In this document: positions 49,482 through 58,987 of the stretch, piece after piece
Layout of the letters: each line of letters starts with the position of its first letter
Position numbering within the stretch: position 1 is the stretch's first letter
NCBI GenBank assembly: GCA_001970955.1
Contig: MPUH01000082.1
Location: forward strand, 1-64,000
Direction: 5' to 3'
Source: Stentor coeruleus
Taxonomy: Eukaryota; Ciliophora; Heterotrichea; Heterotrichida; Stentoridae
DNA length: 64,000 nucleotides
Made by a program: the position numbers and the translations under genes
The notes under the pieces: generated by a model
Databases searched by the model: none
Seen by the model: only the letters and a program-made list of their open reading frames with translations
What the model was told of the DNA's origin: nothing

Positions 49482-51377
49482 ATGTGGACTGCAAGCAAAA
49501 GATTACTTTCCTCTCTAAAGAACTTCCCACCAGCCCCAAAAGGAGGAAGTGGTAAGGTTAAAATTGTCAGCCTAGCTTTATTGCTCTTTAGTGCTCCTGC
49601 AGGATATTTATACTATACCGATCCTGAAAATTTCAGCTTTTTACCTTCAACCAAAGAAGCCTCTAAACCCCCTGTCATAGTCCACCCTTCAAAATCTCAA
49701 GTCGAATTTTCTAAAGTCCAAGAAAAGCCACAAATAAAAGCTGAAGAAAAGCATGAAGCCTCTGTGCCAAAAATACAGCATTCAAAGCCTGAAGAACCAA
49801 GAGCTAAAGTTGAAGATTTAAAAGCTAAAATTGAAGATTTAAAAGCTAAAACTGAAGGAATAAAAGCTAAAGCTGAAGTTGAAGAAACAAAATCCATAAT
49901 CAAAGTGTCAAAACCTGTAGAATTAGTAAAACTTGATGAAAGAAATAAGATGAAAGAAATGCTTGAGGCAATTGATGAAACAATTAAAAGGCAAAATGCT
50001 AAAGACAAAACAGAAGCTGAGAAAAAAATTGTTGTTGAAGAAAAAAAAGTAGAACTTCCTGTTGTAATCAAAGCTGAAGAAATCAAAGTTGAAGAAATCA
50101 AAGTTGAGGCTAAGAAAGAAAGTTTAGTTCCTATAGAAAAAAATGAAGAAAAAGTGCCAAATAATATGAGTGCTCAGGAAATTGAAACTTTTATTTCTAA
50201 ATTAAAAGCTGATATGGAAGCTGAGCAGAAATCTCGTGAAGTAGCCTTATATGAAAAAGTTGAAAAAACTTTTTTAAGCCTTTTAAATGAGTTCTCAGCT
50301 AAAGCTGAAAATAAAAACCTTTCTGCAGGGTCTTTATCAGCACATATTGAGTTTTCTAAATTTATTGTTGAAGAACTTCAAAAGAAATATGAAACTTTTA
50401 TTATGGCTTATGAGGATAGACTAGAAAACCTTGGGGTTAAACATTATGATAGTTTTATTGAAAGAATCAAAGTGGAAAAAGCTAAATGGAAAGCTCGAAT
50501 GGAAGAACTTCAGACCCAGTATGAAAAGGATGTTGAGACTAAAATCCATGAAAGAGATGATAATTGGAGGAAAATATTGGAAAATGAGTATTTTGAAGGA
50601 CAAAAACATTTTGAAGCCCAGACAAAGATCAATGAAGAATTTGCTCAACAAGAAGCTGAACTCCGCTTGACACATTCTTTTAAACAAGAACTTGATGAAA
50701 TTAACAGGAATCTTAAAGAATCAAGTGAAATCCCTAGAAGGCAAGTTAAAGAAATAATTGAGAAAATCGAAGAAATGGAAAAGATTCAAGATGATCATTA
50801 CAAAATCCTCACAAGGCTTATAGAAATCCACAAGCTCCATTTAGCTATAGAAAACCTTCAACGAGCCTTACAAAATGATCAAGGCAATCTGACAAAAGAT
50901 TTCGAAGCAGTCAAAACTGAGTCTAAAAATAACGAAATTGTAAGAGCCTATCTTGAAAAAGTAAAAATACATTACCCACAAATCATTGAGTCAGGCATAC
51001 CAAAAATGCGTCAAATCCAAAAAACATTTATTGAAGCTTCATATAAAGCTCGACGTGCAGCTTTAGTTAAAAGTAATAGTTTTTGGAGCCTTGTAACATC
51101 TCGCATTGCTATAAATTTTGTCCCAAGGAATGTTAAGACTGTTGATGAAAATGATACCTTTTCTATACTTATGAGAGCTGAAAATGATTTGGACTCAGGC
51201 AATCTTAGAGGTGCATTGAAAGAAATAGATAAACTTCAAGGTCTACCTAAGGAAGAAATGATGGATGTTGCTAAAGAAATTGACTTACGACTTTCGATTA
51301 ATGAGTTTATTGAAATACTTTCTGGGCACTCCTCACAAGTTGTTAGGCAACTTTTAAGTAGTAAAGTCCTCAATTAA
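49482..51377 (+). CDS. MIC60: MIC60 / mitofilin, core MICOS subunit
   Basis: A 631-residue protein. The N-terminus is a basic mitochondrial presequence (MWTASKRLLSSLKNFPPAPK), then one membrane segment (VSLALLLFSAPAGYLYY, about 29-45). A long Lys/Glu/Ala repeat-rich region follows (about 80-230, with repeats of the type EDLKAKIEDLKAKTE), then a coiled coil (about 235-480) and the conserved C-terminal mitofilin domain (FVPRNVKTVDENDTFSILMR and on to SINEFIEILSGHSSQVV). MIC60 bends cristae junctions and anchors MICOS in the inner membrane. Ends in TAA, 100 bases before the end of the convergent EF-hand gene. Confidence 0.92.
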   Translation: MWTASKRLLSSLKNFPPAPKGGSGKVKIVSLALLLFSAPAGYLYYTDPENFSFLPSTKEASKPPVIVHPSKSQVEFSKVQEKPQIKAEEKHEASVPKIQHSKPEEPRAKVEDLKAKIEDLKAKTEGIKAKAEVEETKSIIKVSKPVELVKLDERNKMKEMLEAIDETIKRQNAKDKTEAEKKIVVEEKKVELPVVIKAEEIKVEEIKVEAKKESLVPIEKNEEKVPNNMSAQEIETFISKLKADMEAEQKSREVALYEKVEKTFLSLLNEFSAKAENKNLSAGSLSAHIEFSKFIVEELQKKYETFIMAYEDRLENLGVKHYDSFIERIKVEKAKWKARMEELQTQYEKDVETKIHERDDNWRKILENEYFEGQKHFEAQTKINEEFAQQEAELRLTHSFKQELDEINRNLKESSEIPRRQVKEIIEKIEEMEKIQDDHYKILTRLIEIHKLHLAIENLQRALQNDQGNLTKDFEAVKTESKNNEIVRAYLEKVKIHYPQIIESGIPKMRQIQKTFIEASYKARRAALVKSNSFWSLVTSRIAINFVPRNVKTVDENDTFSILMRAENDLDSGNLRGALKEIDKLQGLPKEEMMDVAKEIDLRLSINEFIEILSGHSSQVVRQLLSSKVLN

Positions 51378-51476
51378 TCTTATATGGTTTGAGCATTATA
51401 GTTTAAAAAATATAAAATAATTTCTAATGATTTGATAAAAAGATAAGAATTTAAAGTTTTAAAGTCAGTATTTCTA

Positions 51477-52145
51477 TCATTTTAAATAATTCACTTCCTC
51501 AACTTCTGAATTCCTACTTGGTGAGGGTCTTTTCCCAGTAAATGACCAGTTCTTATTTTTACTTAAGCTTCCGGAAGATGGTCTTGAAGGAGTTTTAGGT
51601 TTTTCTTCTGTTTTTATATTTATAGACAAAGTTTCTTCATGCATATTAGTATTTGAATCCTGGATTATAATGAAAACCTCAGTATTACAAAGGGCTTTTA
51701 TTTTAAATTTTATATAAACACTGTCTCCTGGCTGAATTCTGATTTTCGGTGTTCTTATAGCAAGGATATTTTCATTACTTGAAGATACATTTAAATGTTT
51801 TATATAATCATGTGGATTATTATATGAGATTTTTTTGAATGTAAATGTGTCATATGAGACAATAAGATCATAGTTTTTAGTCACATGGCCTAAAGATATT
51901 TTTGGTCTTATAATTTCAGTGCCATAAATTTCTTGGGCTTGGGTATTTGATCACTTCTCATATTCAGCTTCAAATTTTGAAAAATTCACAGTTCCTCCTC
52001 CTTTTTGTAAGTAATTGAATAAAGAATCAATTTCATGCTGATTAATTGTACAACCTAAGGTATTGGTTAAGGAGATTATTAAAAAGCCAAATGAAGATTG
52101 GTCGACTAGATTCACTACAGTATCATATTTCTCAGAGAAGACCAT
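51477..52145 (-). pseudogene. EF-hand plus NPHP4-like C-terminal fragment with an internal TGA
   Basis: One frame from ATG 52145 to TGA 51477-51479 (followed directly by TAG). It is broken by a TGA at 51953-51951, after FEAEYEK. The first 64 codons resemble one EF-hand pair (GCTINQHEIDSLFNYLQKGG). The last part resembles the MSP-like C-terminus of nephrocystin-4 (YNNPHDYIKHLNVSS, IRIQPGDSVYIKFKIK, EETLSINI). NPHP4 is a cilium transition-zone protein of more than 1000 residues, so this is at most a fragment. Upstream the frame continues past a TAA. No 15-nt GT...AG intron removes the TGA; the nearest, GTGATCAAATACCCAAG, is 17 nt and breaks the frame. Either a host pseudogene or a gene reading TGA as Trp. 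Confidence 0.5.
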
Positions 52146-52390
52146 GCAATCTAAAAGTCTTGTGCTCAGTACAACAGGTTAAACATCAGACTTGATTTTG
52201 GGAGAAAGTTATGATTCTACAACCAGCTAAATATTTAACCCAGAATCTAGCTAAGGCATGACTCTTTATTATTTTTCAGGATCAATAAAATAATCGCATA
52301 AGAAAATCAATCATTGAAGAAAAAAAATATATAAATTATCAGTAAATTCTAAACAAAAAATACAATTTTTAGAAAAAATATCTTATCTAA

Positions 52391-53095
52391 TTATTCTGCC
52401 TCAGCCAATGCTGCTTCAAGTTCTGTTTCAATTTCTACAACAAGTGCTTCTACTTCAGCATAGTCATACTCAACTCCATCAATCATTACAATTTCATCCT
52501 CATCCATATAATTCAAAATCTGATTAACAGCAACAACTTGGTCTTCAAGATTTTCTATAGTTTCCTCTCCAGTCTCTTCAATTTCATCCCAGCATTCCTC
52601 TAAATCATTAATTCCTTCACTCATCATAGAAGCTTCATGTAATTCTTCAGCATCAATTAAAGCTTGATCCAAACTTGGGTCATCAAAAGTTACATCTCTT
52701 AAAACCACTTCTTCATCTCCATCAAGTGCTTCAGCAATATCAGCAACTTCAGCTGTTCCATCATAAAAATCAGTTTCTTCTTTCACAGTAACTTCTTCAA
52801 AAGCATCTAAAATATCATCAACATCTTCAGTTTCTGCAACTAAAACTTCATCATCAGCATATTCTTCAGGAACATAAGCCGTAAATTCTTCACCTTCCGC
52901 TAAATCAGTTGATATTCCTGCAAAGTCTTCATCCATTATATCAACAAGCTCTTCACTTGCCATATCATCATCTTCTTTATCTGTAAGTCCATCATCAGTA
53001 GAATCTGGTTGTTCTAAGAAAATAGGGATTAAAATTCTCAAGGGATATGAGTATGTTAAAAGTAATAAACAGAAAAACGGTAAAACTTTTTGCAT
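52391..53095 (-). CDS. Highly acidic secreted protein of unknown function
   Basis: A 234-residue protein. It has a clear signal peptide (MQKVLPFFCLLLLTYSYPLR), then an almost Lys/Arg-free chain dominated by Asp, Glu, Ala and Val in irregular repeats (EELVDIMDEDFAGI; DVDDILDAFEEVTVKEE). Only one Cys. It could bind calcium or be a matrix or granule protein; no catalytic motif is present. Ends in TAA. No family recognised. Confidence 0.75.
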   Translation of the reverse strand: MQKVLPFFCLLLLTYSYPLRILIPIFLEQPDSTDDGLTDKEDDDMASEELVDIMDEDFAGISTDLAEGEEFTAYVPEEYADDEVLVAETEDVDDILDAFEEVTVKEETDFYDGTAEVADIAEALDGDEEVVLRDVTFDDPSLDQALIDAEELHEASMMSEGINDLEECWDEIEETGEETIENLEDQVVAVNQILNYMDEDEIVMIDGVEYDYAEVEALVVEIETELEAALAEAE

Positions 53096-53560
53096 CTTTA
53101 TTATTATAATTAAAAGATAATGAATTTATTTGAATAAAATTGGTAATATATAATGAATAAGATAATTTAGGTTTAGAAAATGGGATTTGATAGAGGGTAG
53201 TGTAGATTAGGCAAATATGATTTGGATTTAATAAATTAATGTGCCGATTGTGGAAAAAAATCATTGAGAAAATTGGAAGAGCTGAAATTAGATAGTATAT
53301 TTTCATACCGGTCAAAAATTTAAAATTTCCAAAATTGACACAGCATTAAAAATACGAATAAAGAATCTCCTAACCTACAATTGAATTGTTAATAAATCTG
53401 ATATCAAAATAAACATAAAAATTAAAATTTATCCCAATAAAAACAAAAATCATCACTGAAGATAATGAAATCTCCATACAATATAAATCTTAGTTCCATG
53501 CTTATCTTTAAGACAAAACATAATTTTAAAAGACATTAGCGCATCGATAAGATATTTTAA
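53096..53560. other. AT-rich spacer
   Basis: Upstream region of the acidic secreted protein. No coding frame seen. Confidence 0.4.
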
Positions 53561-53842
53561 ATGTCAAAATTATCAAATACAAAAGTTTAAAAAATATCGT
53601 TAATTTTACCAAATCATCAACTTCATACAAGAAAAGGTATTTCACCATATAGCATAAAACCTAAAAACCAATCTCAGGCTTACAGAACATATTTTCGAAA
53701 TAGATCTCGATTGAAATCATCGTCGAAAAGAGAAAATACCTTGCAAGACTTTGATAATTTTGAAGATGCATTAGCTTGTCTTATTAATGTTGAAAGGAAT
53801 TATATAAAAGAGCTAATAAACAGTCCTACAAAATACAAGTAA
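53561..53842 (+). pseudogene. Small basic reading frame with one in-frame TAA
   Basis: From ATG 53561 a 94-codon frame has a TAA as codon 10 (53588-53590), then 83 open codons (RKGISPYSIKPKNQSQAYRT, then DFDNFEDALACLINVERNYI) to TAA 53840. A 15-nt block, GTTTAAAAAATATCG, would remove the TAA in phase, but it ends in CG rather than AG. A second open frame, shifted by one base, continues for 40 codons after 53842 (SKSPITSKKTTSSNSPVKTQ). This is a probable small gene, broken or with an unusual intron. No family recognised. Confidence 0.4.
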
Positions 53843-53988
53843 ATCTCCGATCACAAGCAAAAAAACTACATCAAGTAATAGTCCTGTAAAGACTCAGAAA
53901 TTCTGCTATAAATATGAAATTTCGACTGTTTGTGAGTTTTTGCAATTGCATGCAATGTGATAAATAACAAAATATTTTGAATTTATTA

Positions 53989-54116
53989 TTCTTTAACTAC
54001 ATAAAAGTTTTTTTTTTTATGTATTTTAAGTAAATATTCAAGTTGAGAAATGTTCTTTAACTACATAAAAGTTTTTTTTTTTATGTATTTTAAGTAAATA
54101 TTCAAGTTGAGAAATG
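53989..54116. repeat. Two tandem copies of a 64-bp unit
   Basis: Bases 53989-54052 and 54053-54116 are identical (TTCTTTAACTACATAAAAG at the start, GTTGAGAAATG at the end), with a 12-T run inside each. Perfect identity shows a recent duplication or an assembly artefact. Confidence 0.85.
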
Positions 54117-55350
54117 TTTAAAATTTTCATATAAAAAATTATTATAAGTTGGATAAGAAAATATTGTTTGTATAAAATTTTTTATTCGAATTAAAGTTTG
54201 TAAAAGACTTTATAGTGAAATTTAAGTTCTTATAAAAGACTTTATATCATTTTTTTCAATACTATTCAAACTTATATAAAAATGTCATCATATAAAATCT
54301 AACTGAAAAATGCGATTTGGTCCTTTGACCGCTATAAAAGCTACAAAATACAAATTTTATGTGCGGATAAGATAATCATCTCTTGAGATGCTCCAATTTT
54401 GACTACAGACACAATGAGAAATCAGATTTTTACATATATTCCTTCAGTAAAAATTTGTATTTTCAAACAAACAAAAAAAACAGAATTTTATACGAAATCA
54501 TACCAGAAATCCACTTGGATTGACAGCTAAGTTCATAAAATCCTATAGAAAAAGACTATGTAGTATCTTATGATTTAACAATAAAATTATAAACCTGATA
54601 ATCAAAATCCTTTAAAGTACTATATATGTTTACAAATATTAAACAAACAGTTCAATGATTACGAAAATATAAAATTCACAGTAATTTTAAATGAAAATTA
54701 GTAATTCTATAATGCTATTACTATATGGGAAGTAATGAACATTCAAAATTATAAAGCTTAAATAACGTAAAAATATAACAATGCAAAATCTATTCTTTTC
54801 TGTATGTGCAATAAAAAAAATAACTTTAAACTAACTTTCATAGCTATTCTTGGAAGAAAATATGCCAACGATATAAATCGCTACTAATCCCAGCACTTTG
54901 ATTCTTTTAGAAAATCATAGAATTTACAAATTTTGTTAAGGAAACAAAAAATAAATTCTAAAAAGATTATAACTGAAGTAAACTCTAGAAGAGCAACTGA
55001 AAATCATAGCATGAAACAATAAATTCTGCAAGGTGATCACATTTTAAAAATGCAAAAATTAAAATCTAACAGGAAGAAACTTAAAAATAGCATTATGATA
55101 AATACGAACAGTAAATGATTCTAGGTTCATTTAAATACTTATAGAATCAAACATTAATATTCCAAAAAATATAATTTTTTTTTTCTAGAAACTAAGTTAT
55201 ATGAGATTACAATAATGAAAACAAATAAGTATCTAACAGAGAAATATGATTTTTTTTATCTAAAAAAAGTTATATCTGATTAAAATAGTGAAACATATAA
55301 GCATCTAAGTCCTTGTTCCTTTTAAAGTTTATTTGGAAAATTACAAAACA
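54117..55350. other. Long AT-rich spacer
   Basis: About 1.2 kb with no coding frame. Slightly GC-richer around 54315-54420 (GGTCCTTTGACC palindrome, TATAAAAG, GTGCGGATAAGATAATCATC), which could be an untranscribed island or a small RNA gene. I cannot match it to tRNA, snRNA or telomerase RNA. Confidence 0.35.
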
Positions 55351-55629
55351 TTTAATTTTCGTAAGTTTTATAAAATGATGAAAATGGGAAATGAATAGAG
55401 TGTTAAAATGAGTATCAATAATTTTCGTAAGTTTTATAAAATGATAGAAATGGGAAATGAATCGAGTAATTATTGTATCAATAATTTTCGTAAGTTTTAT
55501 AAAATGATAGAAATGGGAAATGAATCGAGTAATTATTGTATCAATAATTTTCGTAAGTTTTATAAAATGATGGAAATGGGAGATGAACAGAGTAATTATA
55601 TGAGTATCAATAATTTTCCAGGTATATGA
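55351..55629 (+). repeat. Five near-identical 63/66-bp tandem units with a preserved frame
   Basis: The word TAATTTTCG (TAATTTTCC in the last unit) recurs at 55353, 55419, 55482, 55545 and 55611, at spacings of 66, 63, 63 and 66 bases, all multiples of three. In one frame (55408-55629, 73 codons) the units translate as a 21-residue repeat, INNFRKFYKMIEMGNESSNY. The first unit has TAG where the fourth has CAG. It may be a short repeat protein or a minisatellite. Confidence 0.7.
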
Positions 55630-56639
55630 AAAAACCTTTAACTTGATGATTTTTATAATTTAAAATGTAACAATGGGAATATGATGAGTTTGATAAAATC
55701 TTAATTCAGAGAAATATAGCTGGCTTACATCTAAAAGTTTTAAATATGAAAGTAGCACTTAAAAAGTTGGACAAAAATATCTTAATCAGAAAAGCAAAAG
55801 GAAATTGCTTGATCAATAACAGGTAAGAAAATAGTTGCATAGTAATATTAAAAAAACTATCTAAAAATCATCAATATATAATAGCTTAAAATAATAAATT
55901 TGGATTATATTTTCAAAATAAACTCTTATGAACTATATTTTTATTATGGACAACTCAATACTTCAAAAGAAATATTTTAGTCATATTTCATATACTAAAT
56001 ATTAGTTATTATTATATAGTTATAATTTCCAAATATATCGAGTCCTATCAAGAAAAAATAAACTTACTGACAAAAGTAAAGTCTAATTAAAAAATTTTTC
56101 ATATTTTTTTCAGTTATAGGGATGAGATTTTTATTTTTAGTGTGAAATAATGGTAGAAAGTGGATAAGATTAAGTAGAAAATGCTTGAATTTTGATAAGA
56201 GGTAAGGCTTTAAATTTCGAATAAGGTCTTATTGAAGAATTTTTGATGATAAAAGTTATATTATAATATCGTGATTTTTTAGAAGATATAATGAAAAATT
56301 TATAGTACCAGTGTTTAAAATCATCATATTTCAAGGTATTTGGAAGATCACAAAGTTGCAAGAGAGAAAAAAAATCATATAATTTTTATCACAAATTATT
56401 TATATAAAATTAAACTACTAATAGCATTATCTAATCTAATACAAAATTATGTTATTTCACATCTTATCTTACTCTAAACACCTAATATTTTCAATCTGTC
56501 CTCAAAATCTACCCCATTTCTCTATCATAACCCATTCCTTAAAAACGCATAAACCTTAATTGTTATATAACCTTACTTCTATATTCAAATTTTTTTATAA
56601 TCCTAAAAACACACATATATCTAAATTGAAAGTTAACTA
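55630..56639. other. AT-rich spacer
   Basis: About 1 kb. A minus-strand 63-codon frame at 56361-56170 (MQLCDLPNTLKYDDFKHWYY and on) is the only candidate and has no other support. Confidence 0.35.
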
Positions 56640-57542
56640 TTAAACCTTAGCATTTCCACCAACACATTGGCTGTCAATACCGCATTGGCCGAATTCAATT
56701 TCAAAGAATCCTTGCATACCCCAGGTTGGTCCCCATGAGTTAGCGCAAATCCAGTAGTTTTGAGTTCCAGAAACACCCCATCCGAGCATCTTAACAGCAT
56801 GTCCACCAAGAGCACTTCCCCAAGTATGAACATAAACACCACTAGTGTAACTCATAAAATCTTGATATACGGTGAAAGCAGCTTCAATTGGTCCAGAAGC
56901 CAAAATTTCAGCTTGAATTGATTCTGGGTTAGTATAAGAGTTAGCGCTTGAAGCATAATACTTATCCATAGTTGCAGAATCGGCACATGATCCTGGGCAT
57001 TTTCCATCAGCAGCAGTATATGGAACACATGAGTCTAAAACCATACCAGTTTTCATCATGAATTGCCAAGCTTTAATAGGGTATCCACCATTGCAGCCAT
57101 AGTTTTGAGTATCACAATCAACAAGCCATTGAGGTGAGAGAACAACATTTTCACCTCCAGCAATGCAAATTCTATCACTAAGAGATTCAGAAGCAGCGAA
57201 AGCCCAGCATGATCCACATTGACCTTGATCACGGATTGGGTGGATACAGTCTGGCCATTGCACTCTTGAGTCAAAAGATTCAGGGGCAGCGAAGTAATCA
57301 AGAAGGGCACCCCAGTCTTTTTCAGGATAATCAGTATCGAATTCAGCGGTTGCTGAAGCGAATCCCTTAGCCTCTTTCATGGTCATTGATCCGACCCATT
57401 GTTTGGAGGCAACCCATGAGCTTTGAACTGAGTTGATGTAGTCAATAGCTTCTTGAGGAACAACTTCAGCGTTTTCTGCCAAGTTGATTGATGGTCCGGC
57501 GCTGGCGTAGAGGGCGAGTGCTACGATAAGAATAACCTTCAT
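56640..57542 (-). CDS. Cathepsin-B-like cysteine protease (C1A), secreted or lysosomal
   Basis: A 300-residue preproenzyme. A signal peptide (MKVILIVALALYASAG) precedes a short propeptide (about 17-85) and the mature domain. The mature domain has QGQCGSCWAF (nucleophile C112), SPQWLVDCD, NYGCNGGYP as in cathepsin B, GGHAVKMLGWG (catalytic His) and ICANSWG (catalytic Asn). The occluding loop of true cathepsin B, with its paired His, is replaced by a short Cys-containing segment (SCVPYTAADGKCPGSC). Dipeptidyl-carboxypeptidase activity is therefore unlikely, and it is probably an endopeptidase of food vacuoles. Codon use is much GC-richer than in neighbours, as in highly expressed genes. Stop TAATAG. 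Confidence 0.95.
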   Translation of the reverse strand: MKVILIVALALYASAGPSINLAENAEVVPQEAIDYINSVQSSWVASKQWVGSMTMKEAKGFASATAEFDTDYPEKDWGALLDYFAAPESFDSRVQWPDCIHPIRDQGQCGSCWAFAASESLSDRICIAGGENVVLSPQWLVDCDTQNYGCNGGYPIKAWQFMMKTGMVLDSCVPYTAADGKCPGSCADSATMDKYYASSANSYTNPESIQAEILASGPIEAAFTVYQDFMSYTSGVYVHTWGSALGGHAVKMLGWGVSGTQNYWICANSWGPTWGMQGFFEIEFGQCGIDSQCVGGNAKV

Positions 57543-57548
57543 TTTATA

Positions 57549-57600
57549 TTTAATTCACCAGGTCCAGGCCTTTTATCTTTGCCAATATGGCCGACACGAA
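57549..57600 (-). promoter_or_regulatory. GC-rich block just upstream of the cathepsin gene
   Basis: Within 60 bases of the start codon, in otherwise very AT-rich sequence, lies GTGTCGGCCATATTGGC followed by GGCCTGGACCTGGTG (minus strand). GCCATATTGGC is nearly palindromic. This is a plausible promoter or 5' UTR element of a highly expressed gene; its role is inference. Confidence 0.35.
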
Positions 57601-58987
57601 AATTGGACTTTAGTTAGAAGCATGAGTTTGTGGTGTTTTAAAGATTTTTAGACTAGGATTTAAAGGGGTTTAGATTAGGATTGAATATTTTATTGGTAGG
57701 AAGAGATTTTCTTTGGTAGATTAGATTTTAGGGGTGCTGGAGAGTTAATTAAATTTTACAAAAGCTTGTAATTTTTTTTTTTTGGAATTGGTTGTTTAAG
57801 AGTCGGGAAAGGATGTTAAAGATAAAGACTATGATAAGAATGAAGAGAAATCTCTTAAATTTCTTTTTTTTTAAAAAAATTATACCTTTATTGTAGACAT
57901 AATACAATTTTTAGATAGTTTTTAAAGTAAACTTGGGATTTTTATGCTCTATTAGTAATAAAGCTAGTAATCGCATTTAAGTTACTCGAACCCTGATTTT
58001 AATGCATTTTAACTTATATTACATTGAAATTTTAACTATCCTAGCTTTAAATCCTTTAAAATTCTAAATTATTCTTACAAAAAAATGAATGTAAATTTAT
58101 TTGAAGTTTTTATACAAGAAATATTTTAAGATCTCTTAGGACGATTAACAATGTTCATATAAAATATTAATTCTTTACAGGGAATTCAATAATTATTACA
58201 TAAGTTATATCAAGTAAAATTGTTTCTAAATAAAATTATCGGAAATATGATTTGAAGTATTAGTAAAAATATATTCATATCATTTCATAATAAAATTCTC
58301 ATCTAGGGATTAAATAATTATCTTTTTTTTACAAATTTGGCTTTAAAGGTTTATGTGTTTAAACTTTTTATTTTTTCTAAGACCCATAATGAAATTAAAT
58401 GCCCATTTTTAGGGATATGATTATAAGGTGAAGATTTAGATGGAACACTTAAGAGAAATGTTTCTAGTTCTTGCTTTTAATAGATATATTTATTTTATAT
58501 CTTTATAAGAAATATATTTTGATAATAATTCTATTTATGATCTTATTAGAATTATTATGTTTTAGTTAAGATCTTACTATTTACTGTGACGATATATATG
58601 AATTTTTACGTAGTTTATTGCTTGTAGTAAAACTTAGAAGTGTATATTTATCTTAAATAGGCACAATTTAAATAAAATTCGATTAGAATAAATTTGAATT
58701 CAAATAATGATCATGGTGATTTTCAGTGTATGATTTGGTTTAATTACAATCCCAAATCCTACTTTTTATAAACCCAAAATGAAAAAAAACCTTGAAACAA
58801 CACAAATACTCGCTGAAAATCTAAAAAAAATACATAAAAAGCTAAATTTCATACATAATTTATTATTAGTAGTATTGAACAACATAAAGGATTATATGAA
58901 ATTCTATATAATAATCTAATTACTAGTGAAATCTTACATACAAATTTGTGATAATTTTCTTATTTCTATTCTGGTTTTTTTCTTCAT
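57601..58987. other. Long AT-rich spacer
   Basis: About 1.4 kb upstream of the cathepsin gene (minus strand) and of the next coiled-coil gene (plus strand). Only T-rich runs and short chance frames are seen. Confidence 0.4.

Noticed and set aside
49790-49880. DNA minisatellite in MIC60 (EDLKAK repeats)
   Set aside because: Only about three imperfect coding repeats; ordinary low-complexity protein sequence rather than a separate element.
50421-50687. Frames on both strands inside MIC60
   Set aside because: Shadows of the Lys/Glu-rich coiled coil in other frames.
54315-54420. Possible snRNA, tRNA or telomerase RNA in the GC-richer island
   Set aside because: I found no A/B box, Sm site, U6-like core or telomere-template word that I could defend.
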